A DNA stretch of 50,022 nucleotides from a virus: IMG/VR virus record IMGVR_UViG_3300037119_006434, positions 1 through 50,022 of that record. One strand, 5' to 3'. The position numbers and the translations under genes are program-made. This document shows positions 12,347 through 19,219 of the stretch, piece by piece; positions within the stretch are counted from its first letter, which is position 1, and each line of letters opens with the position of its first letter. The notes under the pieces were generated by a model, which had not been told where the DNA came from, did not search any database, and saw only the letters and a list, made by a program, of their open reading frames with translations.

Positions 12347-12369
12347 CTAGAGATGGAGGTGCCCGTCGC

Positions 12370-13122
12370 GTGAAAGTCCGCACGACCACCGAGTTGATAG
12401 AGTGGCAGCCACCACCCGTGGCGGAGATCGTCTCCCAGGGCCTGCTTCATCCAGGGTCCCGGGCGGTATTGTTCGGCCGCTGGGGGAGCTGGAAATCCAT
12501 GTTAAGCATGCATATGGGGTTCTGCATAACCGCCGGCGAGAACTGGCTAGGGTTTGACACCGCCCCGAACTCGGTGATGATCGCCCAGGTAGAGATCCCC
12601 GAGGCGATGATGAGAGAGAGGGTGATCAAGTATACCAATGCCGCGGGGATAATGGACCGCCGACCAATCTGGTGGTTGTCAGAGCCGTTCCTCAGGCTCG
12701 ACCGAGAAGCAATATTCAAGGAGTTCACCGCGGAAGTAATCCTGAGGAAACCAGCGGTCCTCATTCTCGACCCATTCTACCGCCTCTACACCGGGGACAT
12801 CAACGATAACTTCCAGATCACCAAGCTCCTAGACAAGCTCGACCGGCTAGTCTTGGAGATGGGTACCGCGATCGTGATGATCGGCCATACCAAGAAGTTG
12901 CAACCCCTTGAGCCGGGGGTTCACCGAGACTGGGGCCAGGAGCTAATCGGGGGTAGCTATATTATGGACTGGGTCGACACCGGCATCGCCGTCGAACCTG
13001 ACCACGAGCGGGACACCGACGTACGGTTACACTTCGTCAAGGTCCGCCACGCTACCCAGGAAATCCGGAGCATTAAGGTCCGGGTGAATCGTAACACCCT
13101 TCATGCGGCCCGGCTGTTGTAA
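12370..13122 (+). CDS. RepA-like RecA-fold ATPase (replication/helicase type)
   Basis: A 250-residue P-loop ATPase of the AAA_25/RepA type: Walker A GRWGSWKS at residues 36-43 (tryptophan in the position usually held by glycine, as in other GSYKS/GSWKS members), Walker B AVLILDP with Asp134, and MIGHTKK with sensor His173. Such proteins serve as hexameric replicative helicases or helicase loaders in phage and plasmid systems. It is the first gene of the DNA metabolism module under its own promoter. GTG start with GGAGGT 9 bases ahead. Confidence 0.75.
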   Translation: MKVRTTTELIEWQPPPVAEIVSQGLLHPGSRAVLFGRWGSWKSMLSMHMGFCITAGENWLGFDTAPNSVMIAQVEIPEAMMRERVIKYTNAAGIMDRRPIWWLSEPFLRLDREAIFKEFTAEVILRKPAVLILDPFYRLYTGDINDNFQITKLLDKLDRLVLEMGTAIVMIGHTKKLQPLEPGVHRDWGQELIGGSYIMDWVDTGIAVEPDHERDTDVRLHFVKVRHATQEIRSIKVRVNRNTLHAARLL

Positions 13123-13161
13123 ATAATGCCCAACGACTCTAGTAGAGTAGAAGGATTATAG

Positions 13162-13842
13162 ATGACAACGCCCAGGGTTCGGCGACATCCACCCTACACC
13201 CCAGTAGCTGCCAGAGCTTTGGAATCCAGGTTACAGGAGCTGGCCGAGTCGGTGCATGGTCCCACCCGGGCCAACCACCGGGGAGGTAATCTTCACCACA
13301 GCGACTGGGACTGGCTGGAGGACAAGATGCGCCTGGGGGAGGTCTCTCAGCAACCCTGTCTACTATCCGGCGGCTACCCACCATGCCTGGGGAGCCCAAC
13401 CAAAGTCCGGCTATTACCACCGGCCATGGAGCTGGATTTACTACCCCTGGAGGCCCGGGCCGACCCGGCTCTGTTTGTTAACCTCTGCGACCTCTGCTTC
13501 CTATTAAAGCTAGCCAGGATAGACTTCCTGCCGACTAAGTCCCGGTGGGTTAGGGAATCCTCCGCGCACCTCCGCCTGGCACCTAAGACCATCCGCTGGC
13601 ACTATTCCAGCTGGGCGAATATCCTGCATCAGGTACTGACCCCGGCCCTGTCTACCGCCGAGGGGGTAATCCAGAGTCACCGGGAACAAACGGTAACTAT
13701 AGTCCTTAGGAGGTGGGAGCTGACTCCCCCGGTGCCAGAAGGTCTCCGGATCCTCCATTTTGATGCATCCAGGCTCCGGGAGGATGGATCCATCCGGGTG
13801 GTGCTGGCGGCCAATCCATATGGATCTATAGTAGATATGTGA
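13162..13842 (+). CDS. Hypothetical protein in replication module
   Basis: A 226-residue protein with no family that I recognise. The middle has VNLCDLCFLLKLARI and a stretch RESSAHLRLAPKTIRWHYSSW that could be a helix-turn-helix. The position after the ATPase suggests a replication partner such as a loader or origin binder; that is inference from position only. The ribosome site is weak (AAGGAT). Confidence 0.5.
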   Translation: MTTPRVRRHPPYTPVAARALESRLQELAESVHGPTRANHRGGNLHHSDWDWLEDKMRLGEVSQQPCLLSGGYPPCLGSPTKVRLLPPAMELDLLPLEARADPALFVNLCDLCFLLKLARIDFLPTKSRWVRESSAHLRLAPKTIRWHYSSWANILHQVLTPALSTAEGVIQSHREQTVTIVLRRWELTPPVPEGLRILHFDASRLREDGSIRVVLAANPYGSIVDM

Positions 13843-13930
13843 TACTCCTAGTATACTACTATAGTCGTTGAGCATTAAATACAACAAACAGCACCCACCG
13901 AATAAATCTGCATCCCCTATGGTGCCAGTC

Positions 13931-13946
13931 AGGGTGGCTAACCACC
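13931..13946 (+). promoter_or_regulatory. Short hairpin before a promoter
   Basis: GGGTGG-ctaa-CCACCC lies at 13932-13947 within one base, closing an AT-rich gene-free stretch (13843-13920) and ending 6 bases before the next -35 box. It could insulate the promoter from upstream transcription. Confidence 0.4.
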
Positions 13947-13952
13947 CGGGCC

Positions 13953-13981
13953 TTGACATGGCCTGACCAATCAGCTAGACT
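13953..13981 (+). promoter_or_regulatory. Early-arm promoter (TTGACA-17-TAGACT)
   Basis: TTGACA (13953-13958), 17 bp, TAGACT (13976-13981), with TTGACATGG context as at 18994. It reads into the tiny membrane-peptide gene at 14011. Confidence 0.8.
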
Positions 13982-14010
13982 ATAGGCAGCGACTCAGTGA
14001 CAGGAGAGAG

Positions 14011-14085
14011 ATGCTAGACACCACCTTAGTCTTTGGATTCTGTCTCACGGTCATATTCCTTCTATCCCTGCGAATCAAGACGTAA
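14011..14085 (+). CDS. 24-residue membrane peptide
   Basis: The peptide is MLDTTLVFGFCLTVIFLLSLR plus three more residues. It is one hydrophobic helix with a basic end, so it is likely a membrane-inserted micropeptide. GGAGAG stands 2-3 bases before the ATG, about 22 bases after the predicted transcript start. Its stop overlaps the AAGGAG ribosome site of the next gene, so its translation may help open that site. Confidence 0.55.
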   Translation: MLDTTLVFGFCLTVIFLLSLRIKT

Positions 14086-14101
14086 GGAGAAACCCGGCCC
14101 T

Positions 14102-14788
14102 ATGGAAGACCTTCGCGCGCAGATCAGAACCCGCGGGTTGTCAGTCGGCGGCGGCCCGAACACCCCGCTGAGGGATTTCTGGGGGACGTTTGATGGGTAT
14201 GACCCCGTCCACAACGCCCAGTTCAACTCCCTCAATGTCAAGCTCAAGTTCTCCGACATCGAGGTCCTCGAGTCCCTAACTCCCTATGACTTCCCCGCGG
14301 CCGAGCTGACCATCAAGTTCAGTGACCGGGCGGACGGTTCCCTCTGGGGGATCTTCTCCGGGTCCGTGAACAAGCACCTGGCGGAGACCGAGGACCTGCC
14401 CGCACTGATCGGCAAGCGGGTACACCTGAAGTACACCCCCGGGCACATGATGTTCAACCGCAGCCTGAACAACGGGACCGGCGGTCAGGAGGCCCGGGAA
14501 GCCTGGGAGATGATCGGGGTCGAGGGCGCTGCCGGTAGCAATGGTGCCGGCGCTGCCGCGGCCGCCCTCTCCCCAGACGCGGCCATCCTCATCATCCTTG
14601 AGGGGAAGACCGAGCAGGAGTTCAACGCGGCGGCCCTGAGGGATAACCGGGTCAAGGCTGATGCCGGGATGGTTGGCAAGATTCTAAACCGCAGCCTGAT
14701 CGGCGAGCTGGTGACCAACGGCTCGGCCACGTTGGTCGAGGGTAGGTACCGGGTGAACCCCGACCTACTGGCCGCTCTCACCTCCTAG
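14102..14788 (+). CDS. Putative single-strand DNA-binding protein
   Basis: A 228-residue protein. Residues about 28-110 look like an OB-fold beta barrel (GTFDGYDP start, VKLKFSDIEVLES, AELTIKFSDR, WGIFSGSV, KRVHLKYTP), as in phage-encoded ssDNA-binding proteins of this size. An Ala/Gly-rich linker (about 143-160) leads to a helical C-terminal domain with KTEQEFNAAALRD. Position in the replication module supports the call. The ATG at 14102 follows AAGGAG, 12 bases away. Confidence 0.5.
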   Translation: MEDLRAQIRTRGLSVGGGPNTPLRDFWGTFDGYDPVHNAQFNSLNVKLKFSDIEVLESLTPYDFPAAELTIKFSDRADGSLWGIFSGSVNKHLAETEDLPALIGKRVHLKYTPGHMMFNRSLNNGTGGQEAREAWEMIGVEGAAGSNGAGAAAAALSPDAAILIILEGKTEQEFNAAALRDNRVKADAGMVGKILNRSLIGELVTNGSATLVEGRYRVNPDLLAALTS

Positions 14789-14791
14789 TAT

Positions 14792-14861
14792 CCAGGGGCC
14801 AGGCTGGGCTCTGCTGCGGGTCGCCACCGCGGCATGGGGGTTCGAATCCTCCATCCCCGGG
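14792..14861 (+). tRNA. Degenerate tRNA-like element
   Basis: A T-arm is clear: GGGGG-TTCGAAT-CCTCC at 14836-14852. Upstream, GCGG (14816-14819) and CCGC (14827-14830) make an anticodon stem around the 7-base loop GTCGCCA with U33 in place and CGC as would-be anticodon (alanine). CCAGGGG (14792-14798) pairs with TCCCCGG (14854-14860) at six of seven positions with one bulge. The D-arm is poor and no CCA is encoded. It may be a decayed tRNA or a structural mimic rather than a working tRNA. Confidence 0.4.
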
Positions 14862-14961
14862 GCTAGTCTAACTGTGGGGACCCGGTGTGCACCGTCATCA
14901 GCGGCAAGGACCGGGCAGAGGAGTTGTAACGGTGGGGGAGGCTCCTCAACTAGCTAGTCCA

Positions 14962-15156
14962 AGCCCGGGCGCGGGCTAGCCGGGTGTCGGCCACCCGGGG
15001 TGACCGGATGAGGTCCCAAGCCTAGGTATAAGCTCAACCCTATCGATGGGCTGGGCACCAAAGCTGCCGAGTGTCGGGCCGGGGGGATGTGACCCCCGGC
15101 CCGGCCGTCCCGAGGTCCAGGGGGTGACCTCTCTTCAGCGGGCGAGCACCCCCTGG
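14962..15156 (+). ncRNA. Candidate structured RNA: run of four hairpins
   Basis: The gene-free stretch 14862-15189 holds four successive stems: AGCCCG/CGGGCT (14962-14977), CCGGGTG/CACCCGG (14980-14998), an 11-bp perfect stem CGGGCCGGGGG/CCCCCGGCCCG (15075-15103, 7-base loop) and a 10-bp perfect stem CCAGGGGGTG/CACCCCCTGG (15117-15156). None is followed by a T tract. No promoter of the phage family lies just upstream, so it would be made by read-through, perhaps as a processed RNA or a 3'/5' regulatory structure. Confidence 0.5.
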
Positions 15157-15189
15157 CCACCCTAACTCAAGATAAAGGAGCCCGGCCCC

Positions 15190-15351
15190 ATGGACTATCT
15201 GGCCACCTGGCAGGACCGTTACCATCGCCCATTCCCCGAGCCACCGCTGGATCCTCCCGAGGAAGAAGTTGAAGAGGAAGAGGAGGTTGAAGAGGAGGTT
15301 GAAGAGGAAGAGGAGGATCCCGAGCCTGACCCGGGTTCCATTAGAGAGTAA
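15190..15351 (+). CDS. Glutamate-rich acidic protein
   Basis: A 53-residue protein: an aromatic start (MDYLATWQDRYHRPFPEPP) followed by an almost unbroken Glu/Val run and ending DPEPDPGSIRE. Net charge is strongly negative. The coding DNA of the run is a short-period repeat (gaagag/gaggtt). Phage proteins of this charge can mimic DNA or bind basic proteins, but there is no direct evidence here. AAGGAG lies 8 bases before the ATG. Confidence 0.6.
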   Translation: MDYLATWQDRYHRPFPEPPLDPPEEEVEEEEEVEEEVEEEEEDPEPDPGSIRE

Positions 15352-15365
15352 AAGGAGCCGAGCCA

Positions 15366-15761
15366 ATGCACGGGTACCCCGACCAGTCGTTCCAGAACCC
15401 CGACGGCACCCAGATGATGACCGTCACCCTGAGTGAGGACCCCCTGGTGACCGTGACCCTGCCCCGGGAAGTCCATGACAAGATTGGAGCAGAGGCGGAC
15501 TCCCCAGAGCAGTACCGCAACGCTCTGTTGGTGGCGGATGCCGCGCAGAACCAGCCACCGGAGTCCACCGAGCCCAAGGCCCCGGAGGATGAGGGTCGCC
15601 GGGAGCCAGGGGCGGAGCAGCTCCCAGCTCCAGGCCCCGAGCTGCCAACCCCGCCGACGGCCCCGGACCTCAACCCGGTGCCACCGCCCGATCCCCCGGG
15701 TTCAGGGATCTTCCCGACCCCCGAGTCACCTCCAGGATCCGTGATCAACCCAGAGAGGTAG
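15366..15761 (+). CDS. Hypothetical protein with proline-rich tail
   Basis: A 131-residue protein. The first 60 residues (MTVTLSEDPLVTVTLP, then REVHDKIGAEADSPEQYRNAL) look folded and beta-alpha in nature. The C-terminal half is Pro/Glu-rich and disordered. AAGGAG precedes the ATG, directly after the acidic-protein gene. No family is recognised. Confidence 0.5.
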   Translation: MHGYPDQSFQNPDGTQMMTVTLSEDPLVTVTLPREVHDKIGAEADSPEQYRNALLVADAAQNQPPESTEPKAPEDEGRREPGAEQLPAPGPELPTPPTAPDLNPVPPPDPPGSGIFPTPESPPGSVINPER

Positions 15762-15776
15762 CCATAGCATCCCAGG

Positions 15777-15804
15777 CCCCGGCTTCAGTGAGTGGTCGCC
15801 GGGG
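15777..15804 (+). promoter_or_regulatory. Terminator-like hairpin
   Basis: CCCCGGC (15777-15783) pairs with GCCGGGG (15798-15804), 7 bp with a 14-base loop, followed by TCTTCCCTT. The pyrimidine-rich tail makes it the most terminator-like structure in this part of the arm. Confidence 0.4.
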
Positions 15805-15853
15805 TCTTCCCTTACCCCAAGTCTACTAAAGGAGGCCGGCCCTGGCACAGGTA

Positions 15854-16135
15854 TTGGTGGATGAGGACCACCTCACCACCCTAGTGGCTGTCGCCGAGTG
15901 GGAACTCAAGACCATGCCGCGCGGGGACCCCAAATACCACAGCTTACATCAGTCCTTAATCCAGGCCATCCACGCAGTAGGAGTAGCAGTCTCTACAGGA
16001 GGGCTGACAGTTGCCGCTGACCCACTTTATCTGTCCCGACGGTGTCCACATTGCCAAGGGAGCCTGCCTGGAGGGTTGCCGAATGGGTCGGCGGTGCCTC
16101 ACCCTAGCCACCCTGACCTCCATAGTCCAGGATAA
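15854..16135 (+). CDS. Hypothetical helical protein overlapping the nuclease gene
   Basis: Up to 93 codons. The first about 50 (VDEDHLTTLVAVAEWELKTM, then HSLHQSLIQAIHAVGV) read as a good helical protein. AAAGGAGG at 15827-15834 would best serve a CTG at 15842 in the same frame; TTG 15854 or GTG 15857 are alternatives. From about 16011 the frame lies inside the Cas4-like gene and the C-terminal 40 residues lose coding character, so the natural end is unclear. Confidence 0.45.
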   Translation: MVDEDHLTTLVAVAEWELKTMPRGDPKYHSLHQSLIQAIHAVGVAVSTGGLTVAADPLYLSRRCPHCQGSLPGGLPNGSAVPHPSHPDLHSPG

Positions 16136-16850
16136 CTCCCACGAGTGGGACGGCGTGCCGCATGTCACTGGGTTGATGAACGGCACCATGCTGGAGTTCC
16201 TCAAGATTGTCGAGGATTATGCCATCAACCCTCGATCCCTAGCCTACGCTCTGCTGGGCACCAGCCACCATGTCTACCTAGAGCAACATGCTGGGGTTGG
16301 TGGCGAGATGACCTTATACCTGGGACCTATCTCCGACCCGTTGATTCAAGGCAGGACGGATGACATCCGCCCGGATGAGTTCACCCCGGGGTACGTCATC
16401 ACCGACTACAAGACCTACGGCTCATACCGAGTGGGCCTGGTCCTGGGATTAGAGAAGGGGATGACGGGGAAGTGGGTGCCTAACCCAGCCAAGGCAGAGA
16501 TACAGGACCTCACCCTCCAGTTGAACTGCTATAGGATCATGGCCGAGCAGCAGCTTGGGATTGAAGTGACCCGGCTGCAGGTTCAGATCACCGTCCGCGA
16601 TGGCGGCATCAAGGCGGCGGTGGATAGAGGGATCACCGAGCCCGTGTACGTGCTGGATATACCCATAGTCGAGGACAGCTATATCCTCGGGTACTTCCTG
16701 ACCAAGAGAACCAAACTCATAGAAGCCCTGGATCGAGGCTCCGTAGAGGACATCTGCACCTGGGAGGAGAGATGGCAAGACCGCAGATGTAAGTCCTACT
16801 GTGAGGTGGCCGGGCTTTGTCCTCATGGGGTACAGTTCCTTCAGGCTTGA
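16011..16850 (+). CDS. Cas4/RecB-like PD-(D/E)XK nuclease with Fe-S cysteines
   Basis: A 279-residue protein with the Cas4-type layout: an N-terminal cysteine cluster (Cys8, Cys19, Cys23, Cys29), a RecB-like core with TDDI (Asp117/118) and VITDYKTYG (Asp132-x-Lys134) as metal and catalytic residues, HH at 86-87 as in RecB motif I, and C-terminal RRCKSYCEVAGLC (Cys260, Cys264, Cys270) that could hold a 4Fe-4S cluster. Such enzymes resect DNA ends. With the Sak4-like and ERCC4-like genes next to it, it probably serves phage recombination. TTG start behind AGGAGGG. Confidence 0.75.
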   Translation: MPLTHFICPDGVHIAKGACLEGCRMGRRCLTLATLTSIVQDNSHEWDGVPHVTGLMNGTMLEFLKIVEDYAINPRSLAYALLGTSHHVYLEQHAGVGGEMTLYLGPISDPLIQGRTDDIRPDEFTPGYVITDYKTYGSYRVGLVLGLEKGMTGKWVPNPAKAEIQDLTLQLNCYRIMAEQQLGIEVTRLQVQITVRDGGIKAAVDRGITEPVYVLDIPIVEDSYILGYFLTKRTKLIEALDRGSVEDICTWEERWQDRRCKSYCEVAGLCPHGVQFLQA

Positions 16851-16857
16851 CCAACGC

Positions 16858-16886
16858 TTGACACGGTTCAGCAGTCGAGCTATAAT
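16858..16886 (+). promoter_or_regulatory. Early-arm promoter (TTGACA-17-TATAAT)
   Basis: TTGACA (16858-16863), 17 bp, TATAAT (16881-16886) with the TTGACACGG context. Start predicted near 16893, 12 bases before the leader-peptide ATG. Confidence 0.9.
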
Positions 16887-16904
16887 CTAGTCAGGAGGTA
16901 GTAG

Positions 16905-16940
16905 ATGTCTGACCAGTCCATCATGATGGAGCCGGAGTAA
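16905..16940 (+). CDS. 11-residue leader peptide
   Basis: ATG 16905 to TAA 16940 encodes MSDQSIMMEPE. It has the best ribosome site of the locus (AGGAGG, 6-base spacing), while the recombinase gene that follows has none of its own and starts in the overlap TAATG. The leader therefore probably delivers ribosomes to the recombinase start. Confidence 0.6.
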   Translation: MSDQSIMMEPE

Positions 16941-17755
16941 TGGCCCTCGGACCATTCATCCTCGGCATCGAGGGGGATGACAAATCGGGCAAGACCAGCC
17001 TGGCTCTCACGGCCCCGAGACCCCTCTGGCATGTGGAGATGGATGTCGGGGGCTTCCGCCGAGCCGCCCACAGGTTCACGGGGGTCCCCGATATAAAGTC
17101 GGATCCGTATCCAATCCCCCGGCAAGCGGTCCTGTCGAGTCTGCGGCAAGGCCATAACGGCACCGGCAAGGCCCCCAGCGTCCTCAGGCCCACGCAGATA
17201 CTAACCGGGTACAAGGAGCTGTGGTACCGCCTGTTGAGCAACTACGCGGACAAACTGGAGGACCCGACCACCCAAACCATCGTGTTCGATTCATTCCCCC
17301 AGGTGTGGGAGCTATGCCGGTTCGGCTATCTCCAAGAGATGCAAGAACGGGCACATGCCCGGGGTGGTGCTTACCGGGAATCCATCACCCAGATCGAGTA
17401 CGCGGAACCCAATGCCCGGATGCGCCAGCTCCTCTACGCCGCCCGGGAAATGCAGAAGAACCTAATCCTGATCCACTACATGACCGAGCTGAGGGAAGAT
17501 CGGCTGGTCAACGGCGAGGTCAAGAACATCGTCACGGGGATCAAGCACGCTGGGTGGCGGTATCTGGACAAAGAAGCGGATGTGGTAGTTCGCACGGAGA
17601 TGAGATGGGTGGGGGTGGGTACTAACCGCCAGCTGGTACCCTTTGCCACAGTCAGGTTATCGGGGCTGGCCCTGGAGGTCACGGAGACCGAGATGAAGGC
17701 TCCTACCTGGGAGATGCTCCGCCAGCATTTGGAGATATACCGAGCCACGGCCTAA
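16940..17755 (+). CDS. Sak4-like RecA-fold recombinase/ATPase
   Basis: A 271-residue P-loop ATPase (AAA_24 type): Walker A GDDKSGKT at residues 12-19, Walker B TIVFDSF with Asp117, and a later NLILIHYM strand. Its length and the E-G-x-KSGKTSLAL start fit the Sak4 group of phage recombinases, which anneal single strands with an SSB. The adjoining nuclease genes make a recombination cluster. Translation appears coupled to the 11-residue leader. Confidence 0.75.
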   Translation: MALGPFILGIEGDDKSGKTSLALTAPRPLWHVEMDVGGFRRAAHRFTGVPDIKSDPYPIPRQAVLSSLRQGHNGTGKAPSVLRPTQILTGYKELWYRLLSNYADKLEDPTTQTIVFDSFPQVWELCRFGYLQEMQERAHARGGAYRESITQIEYAEPNARMRQLLYAAREMQKNLILIHYMTELREDRLVNGEVKNIVTGIKHAGWRYLDKEADVVVRTEMRWVGVGTNRQLVPFATVRLSGLALEVTETEMKAPTWEMLRQHLEIYRATA

Positions 17756-17777
17756 CCCTCAGCAGGAGTAGTCAGTC

Positions 17778-17957
17778 GTGGGACCAAAGCCTCCCATGTC
17801 CCGGGAACAGTTCATCACCGAGATTGAGATGTTGGTAATCCAGTCTATGGATCCAAACTACGACCGCTGGCATCAGTCCCTGGATGTGGAGAAACTCCGC
17901 CGGCGAGCCAGCCTGTTTTATGACCGGGTTCTTAGCAGAACCAAAATCACCCTATGA
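17778..17957 (+). CDS. Small helical hypothetical protein
   Basis: A 59-residue frame, VGPKPPMSREQFITEIEM at the start, helical throughout and basic at the end (EKLRRRASLFYDRVL). GTG 17778 has AGGAG 10 bases ahead; an ATG at 17796 is also possible. The stop overlaps the next ATG (ATGA). Confidence 0.5.
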   Translation: MGPKPPMSREQFITEIEMLVIQSMDPNYDRWHQSLDVEKLRRRASLFYDRVLSRTKITL

Positions 17958-18136
17958 AATCACTGGTCTGTGACTCCTGTACCAAGCCGGCCGGCGACGT
18001 GAAGCTTCGGCCTGGCTGGTCACAGGTAGCCCGGCGGGAAGGCCCAACCCCCGAGCCTGGCATCTGGCATTTCTGTTCGGATAGGTGTTTGTGGGAGTGG
18101 GTGAACCACAAAGGCTGGGAGGAGCCCCTGAGATGA
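17954..18136 (+). CDS. Small zinc-binding protein (TRASH/MYM-like)
   Basis: A 60-residue protein: LVCDSCTKPAG near the N-terminus and WHFCSDRCLWEWV near the C-terminus. The spacing Cys-x2-Cys...Phe-Cys-x3-Cys-Leu is that of small TRASH/MYM-type zinc domains. Coupled on both sides by ATGA overlaps. Confidence 0.6.
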   Translation: MKSLVCDSCTKPAGDVKLRPGWSQVARREGPTPEPGIWHFCSDRCLWEWVNHKGWEEPLR

Positions 18137-18252
18137 AGCGGCTGGTTTGCATCTTCCTGGGCCACCGCTACACGGCATTCCTCGGCACGGAACTCATCAC
18201 CCTACACTGTGCTCGGTGTGGCAACCTCACGCGAATCCCCCGGCTGCCATGA
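18133..18252 (+). CDS. 39-residue zinc-knuckle protein
   Basis: The peptide starts MKRLVCIFLGHRYTAF and has LHCARCGN near the end. This C--FLGHR...C-RCG pattern is common in tiny phage proteins and gives a Cys/His zinc site. It overlaps both neighbours by four bases. Confidence 0.6.
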   Translation: MKRLVCIFLGHRYTAFLGTELITLHCARCGNLTRIPRLP

Positions 18253-18983
18253 CCCTCTCCGCTCTACCCATGAGGGTGGACCAGTTTGAACCTACCGAGG
18301 GCCTCACCCTCATCAGCCAGTCCATCCCGGCAGAACGGGCTCCTCTGAACCATGCCGGCTTCGCGGATTATTTCTGGTTTGATCACCAAGGCCGGTCAAT
18401 ACAGGTCGAGCGCAAGCAATGGCCGGAGGTTCTCGGGGGAATTGATGAGGTCGAGGATCAGCTCCGCCGGGAGTTCCCGGCCGCCGACGAACTGTATCTT
18501 TTAGTTGAGGGGGTCGCCGAGCCGTCGGCCAACGGCATCCTCACCTACAAACGAGCACCCACCAAGCCGATCTATATCCCCAACCACGAATACGGTGACC
18601 ACAAGCGGCCTCAAGCCCACCTTTACCATCGAGTACAAGCATGGTTCTGGAGCCTGGACAAGGCTGGGATCACGGTCCTGCAGACTCCAAACCTCGGGGC
18701 CACAGCCACTACCCTCGTGGCCATGTACCTACAGCATCAGAAACCAGAGCACGGAGTTCTCAATAGGTACCTAAAGCCGAGAGCCTCCCTCCAGCCCCAA
18801 AATATGTGTACTAGGATCCTACTGGGGGTACCAGACCTCGGGGAAGCCCGGGCACGGAAGCTCGCCGACCACTTCGGCTCAGTCGGCAGGATCTGCAACG
18901 CCACCCCCCAGGAGATCGCGGCCTTGCCAGGGTTCGGCCGGGTCATGGGCGATAGGATCATCGAGTACCTTTGGCAGGTCTAG
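18249..18983 (+). CDS. ERCC4-type nuclease with HhH motifs
   Basis: A 244-residue protein. Residues about 20-130 match the ERCC4 (XPF) nuclease core: ADYFW, IQVERKQ (Glu54-Arg55-Lys56, the ERK of the catalytic motif), ELYLLVEG. Residues about 186-244 hold paired helix-hairpin-helix elements (VPDLGEARARKLADHFGS and ALPGFGRVMGDRI). XPF-like enzymes cut branched DNA, so resolving replication or recombination intermediates is likely. The ATG at 18249 is chosen for the ATGA overlap with the preceding gene. Confidence 0.75.
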   Translation: MTLSALPMRVDQFEPTEGLTLISQSIPAERAPLNHAGFADYFWFDHQGRSIQVERKQWPEVLGGIDEVEDQLRREFPAADELYLLVEGVAEPSANGILTYKRAPTKPIYIPNHEYGDHKRPQAHLYHRVQAWFWSLDKAGITVLQTPNLGATATTLVAMYLQHQKPEHGVLNRYLKPRASLQPQNMCTRILLGVPDLGEARARKLADHFGSVGRICNATPQEIAALPGFGRVMGDRIIEYLWQV

Positions 18984-18993
18984 TCGTCGAGGC

Positions 18994-19022
18994 TTGACAT
19001 GGTAGACATAACAATGTATACT
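18994..19022 (+). promoter_or_regulatory. Early-arm promoter (TTGACA-17-TATACT)
   Basis: TTGACA (18994-18999), 17 bp, TATACT (19017-19022). The ATG at 19037 is only about 8 bases past the predicted start, so the leader is almost absent. Confidence 0.85.
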
Positions 19023-19036
19023 ACGGCCGAGGGCCG

Positions 19037-19219
19037 ATGCGCCCGGACACAACCGCCATATACCAGATCGACGAGGTCAGCGCGCTCCTAGGCCTCTTGA
19101 GGAGAGCGGCCGTTAGCTACCTTCACGGCGACCTAATCGAGCAGTTCAACCTAGAGCTGGACCGGCTTTGTCCCCCAGTATGGGAGATGCAGGAGAATGG
19201 ACATGCGACGATGGTATGA
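19037..19219 (+). CDS. Small hypothetical protein with near-leaderless start
   Basis: A 60-residue protein, MRPDTTAIYQIDEVSALLGL at the start, helical. It has no clear Shine-Dalgarno and lies within a few bases of the predicted transcript start. Its 3' end overlaps the secreted lysozyme-like gene by 17 bases. Confidence 0.5.
   Translation: MRPDTTAIYQIDEVSALLGLLRRAAVSYLHGDLIEQFNLELDRLCPPVWEMQENGHATMV

Noticed and set aside
13115-13150. Possible promoter before the 226-residue gene
   Set aside because: A TAGAGT is present, but the matching -35 position reads TAAATA, unlike every other promoter of this phage.
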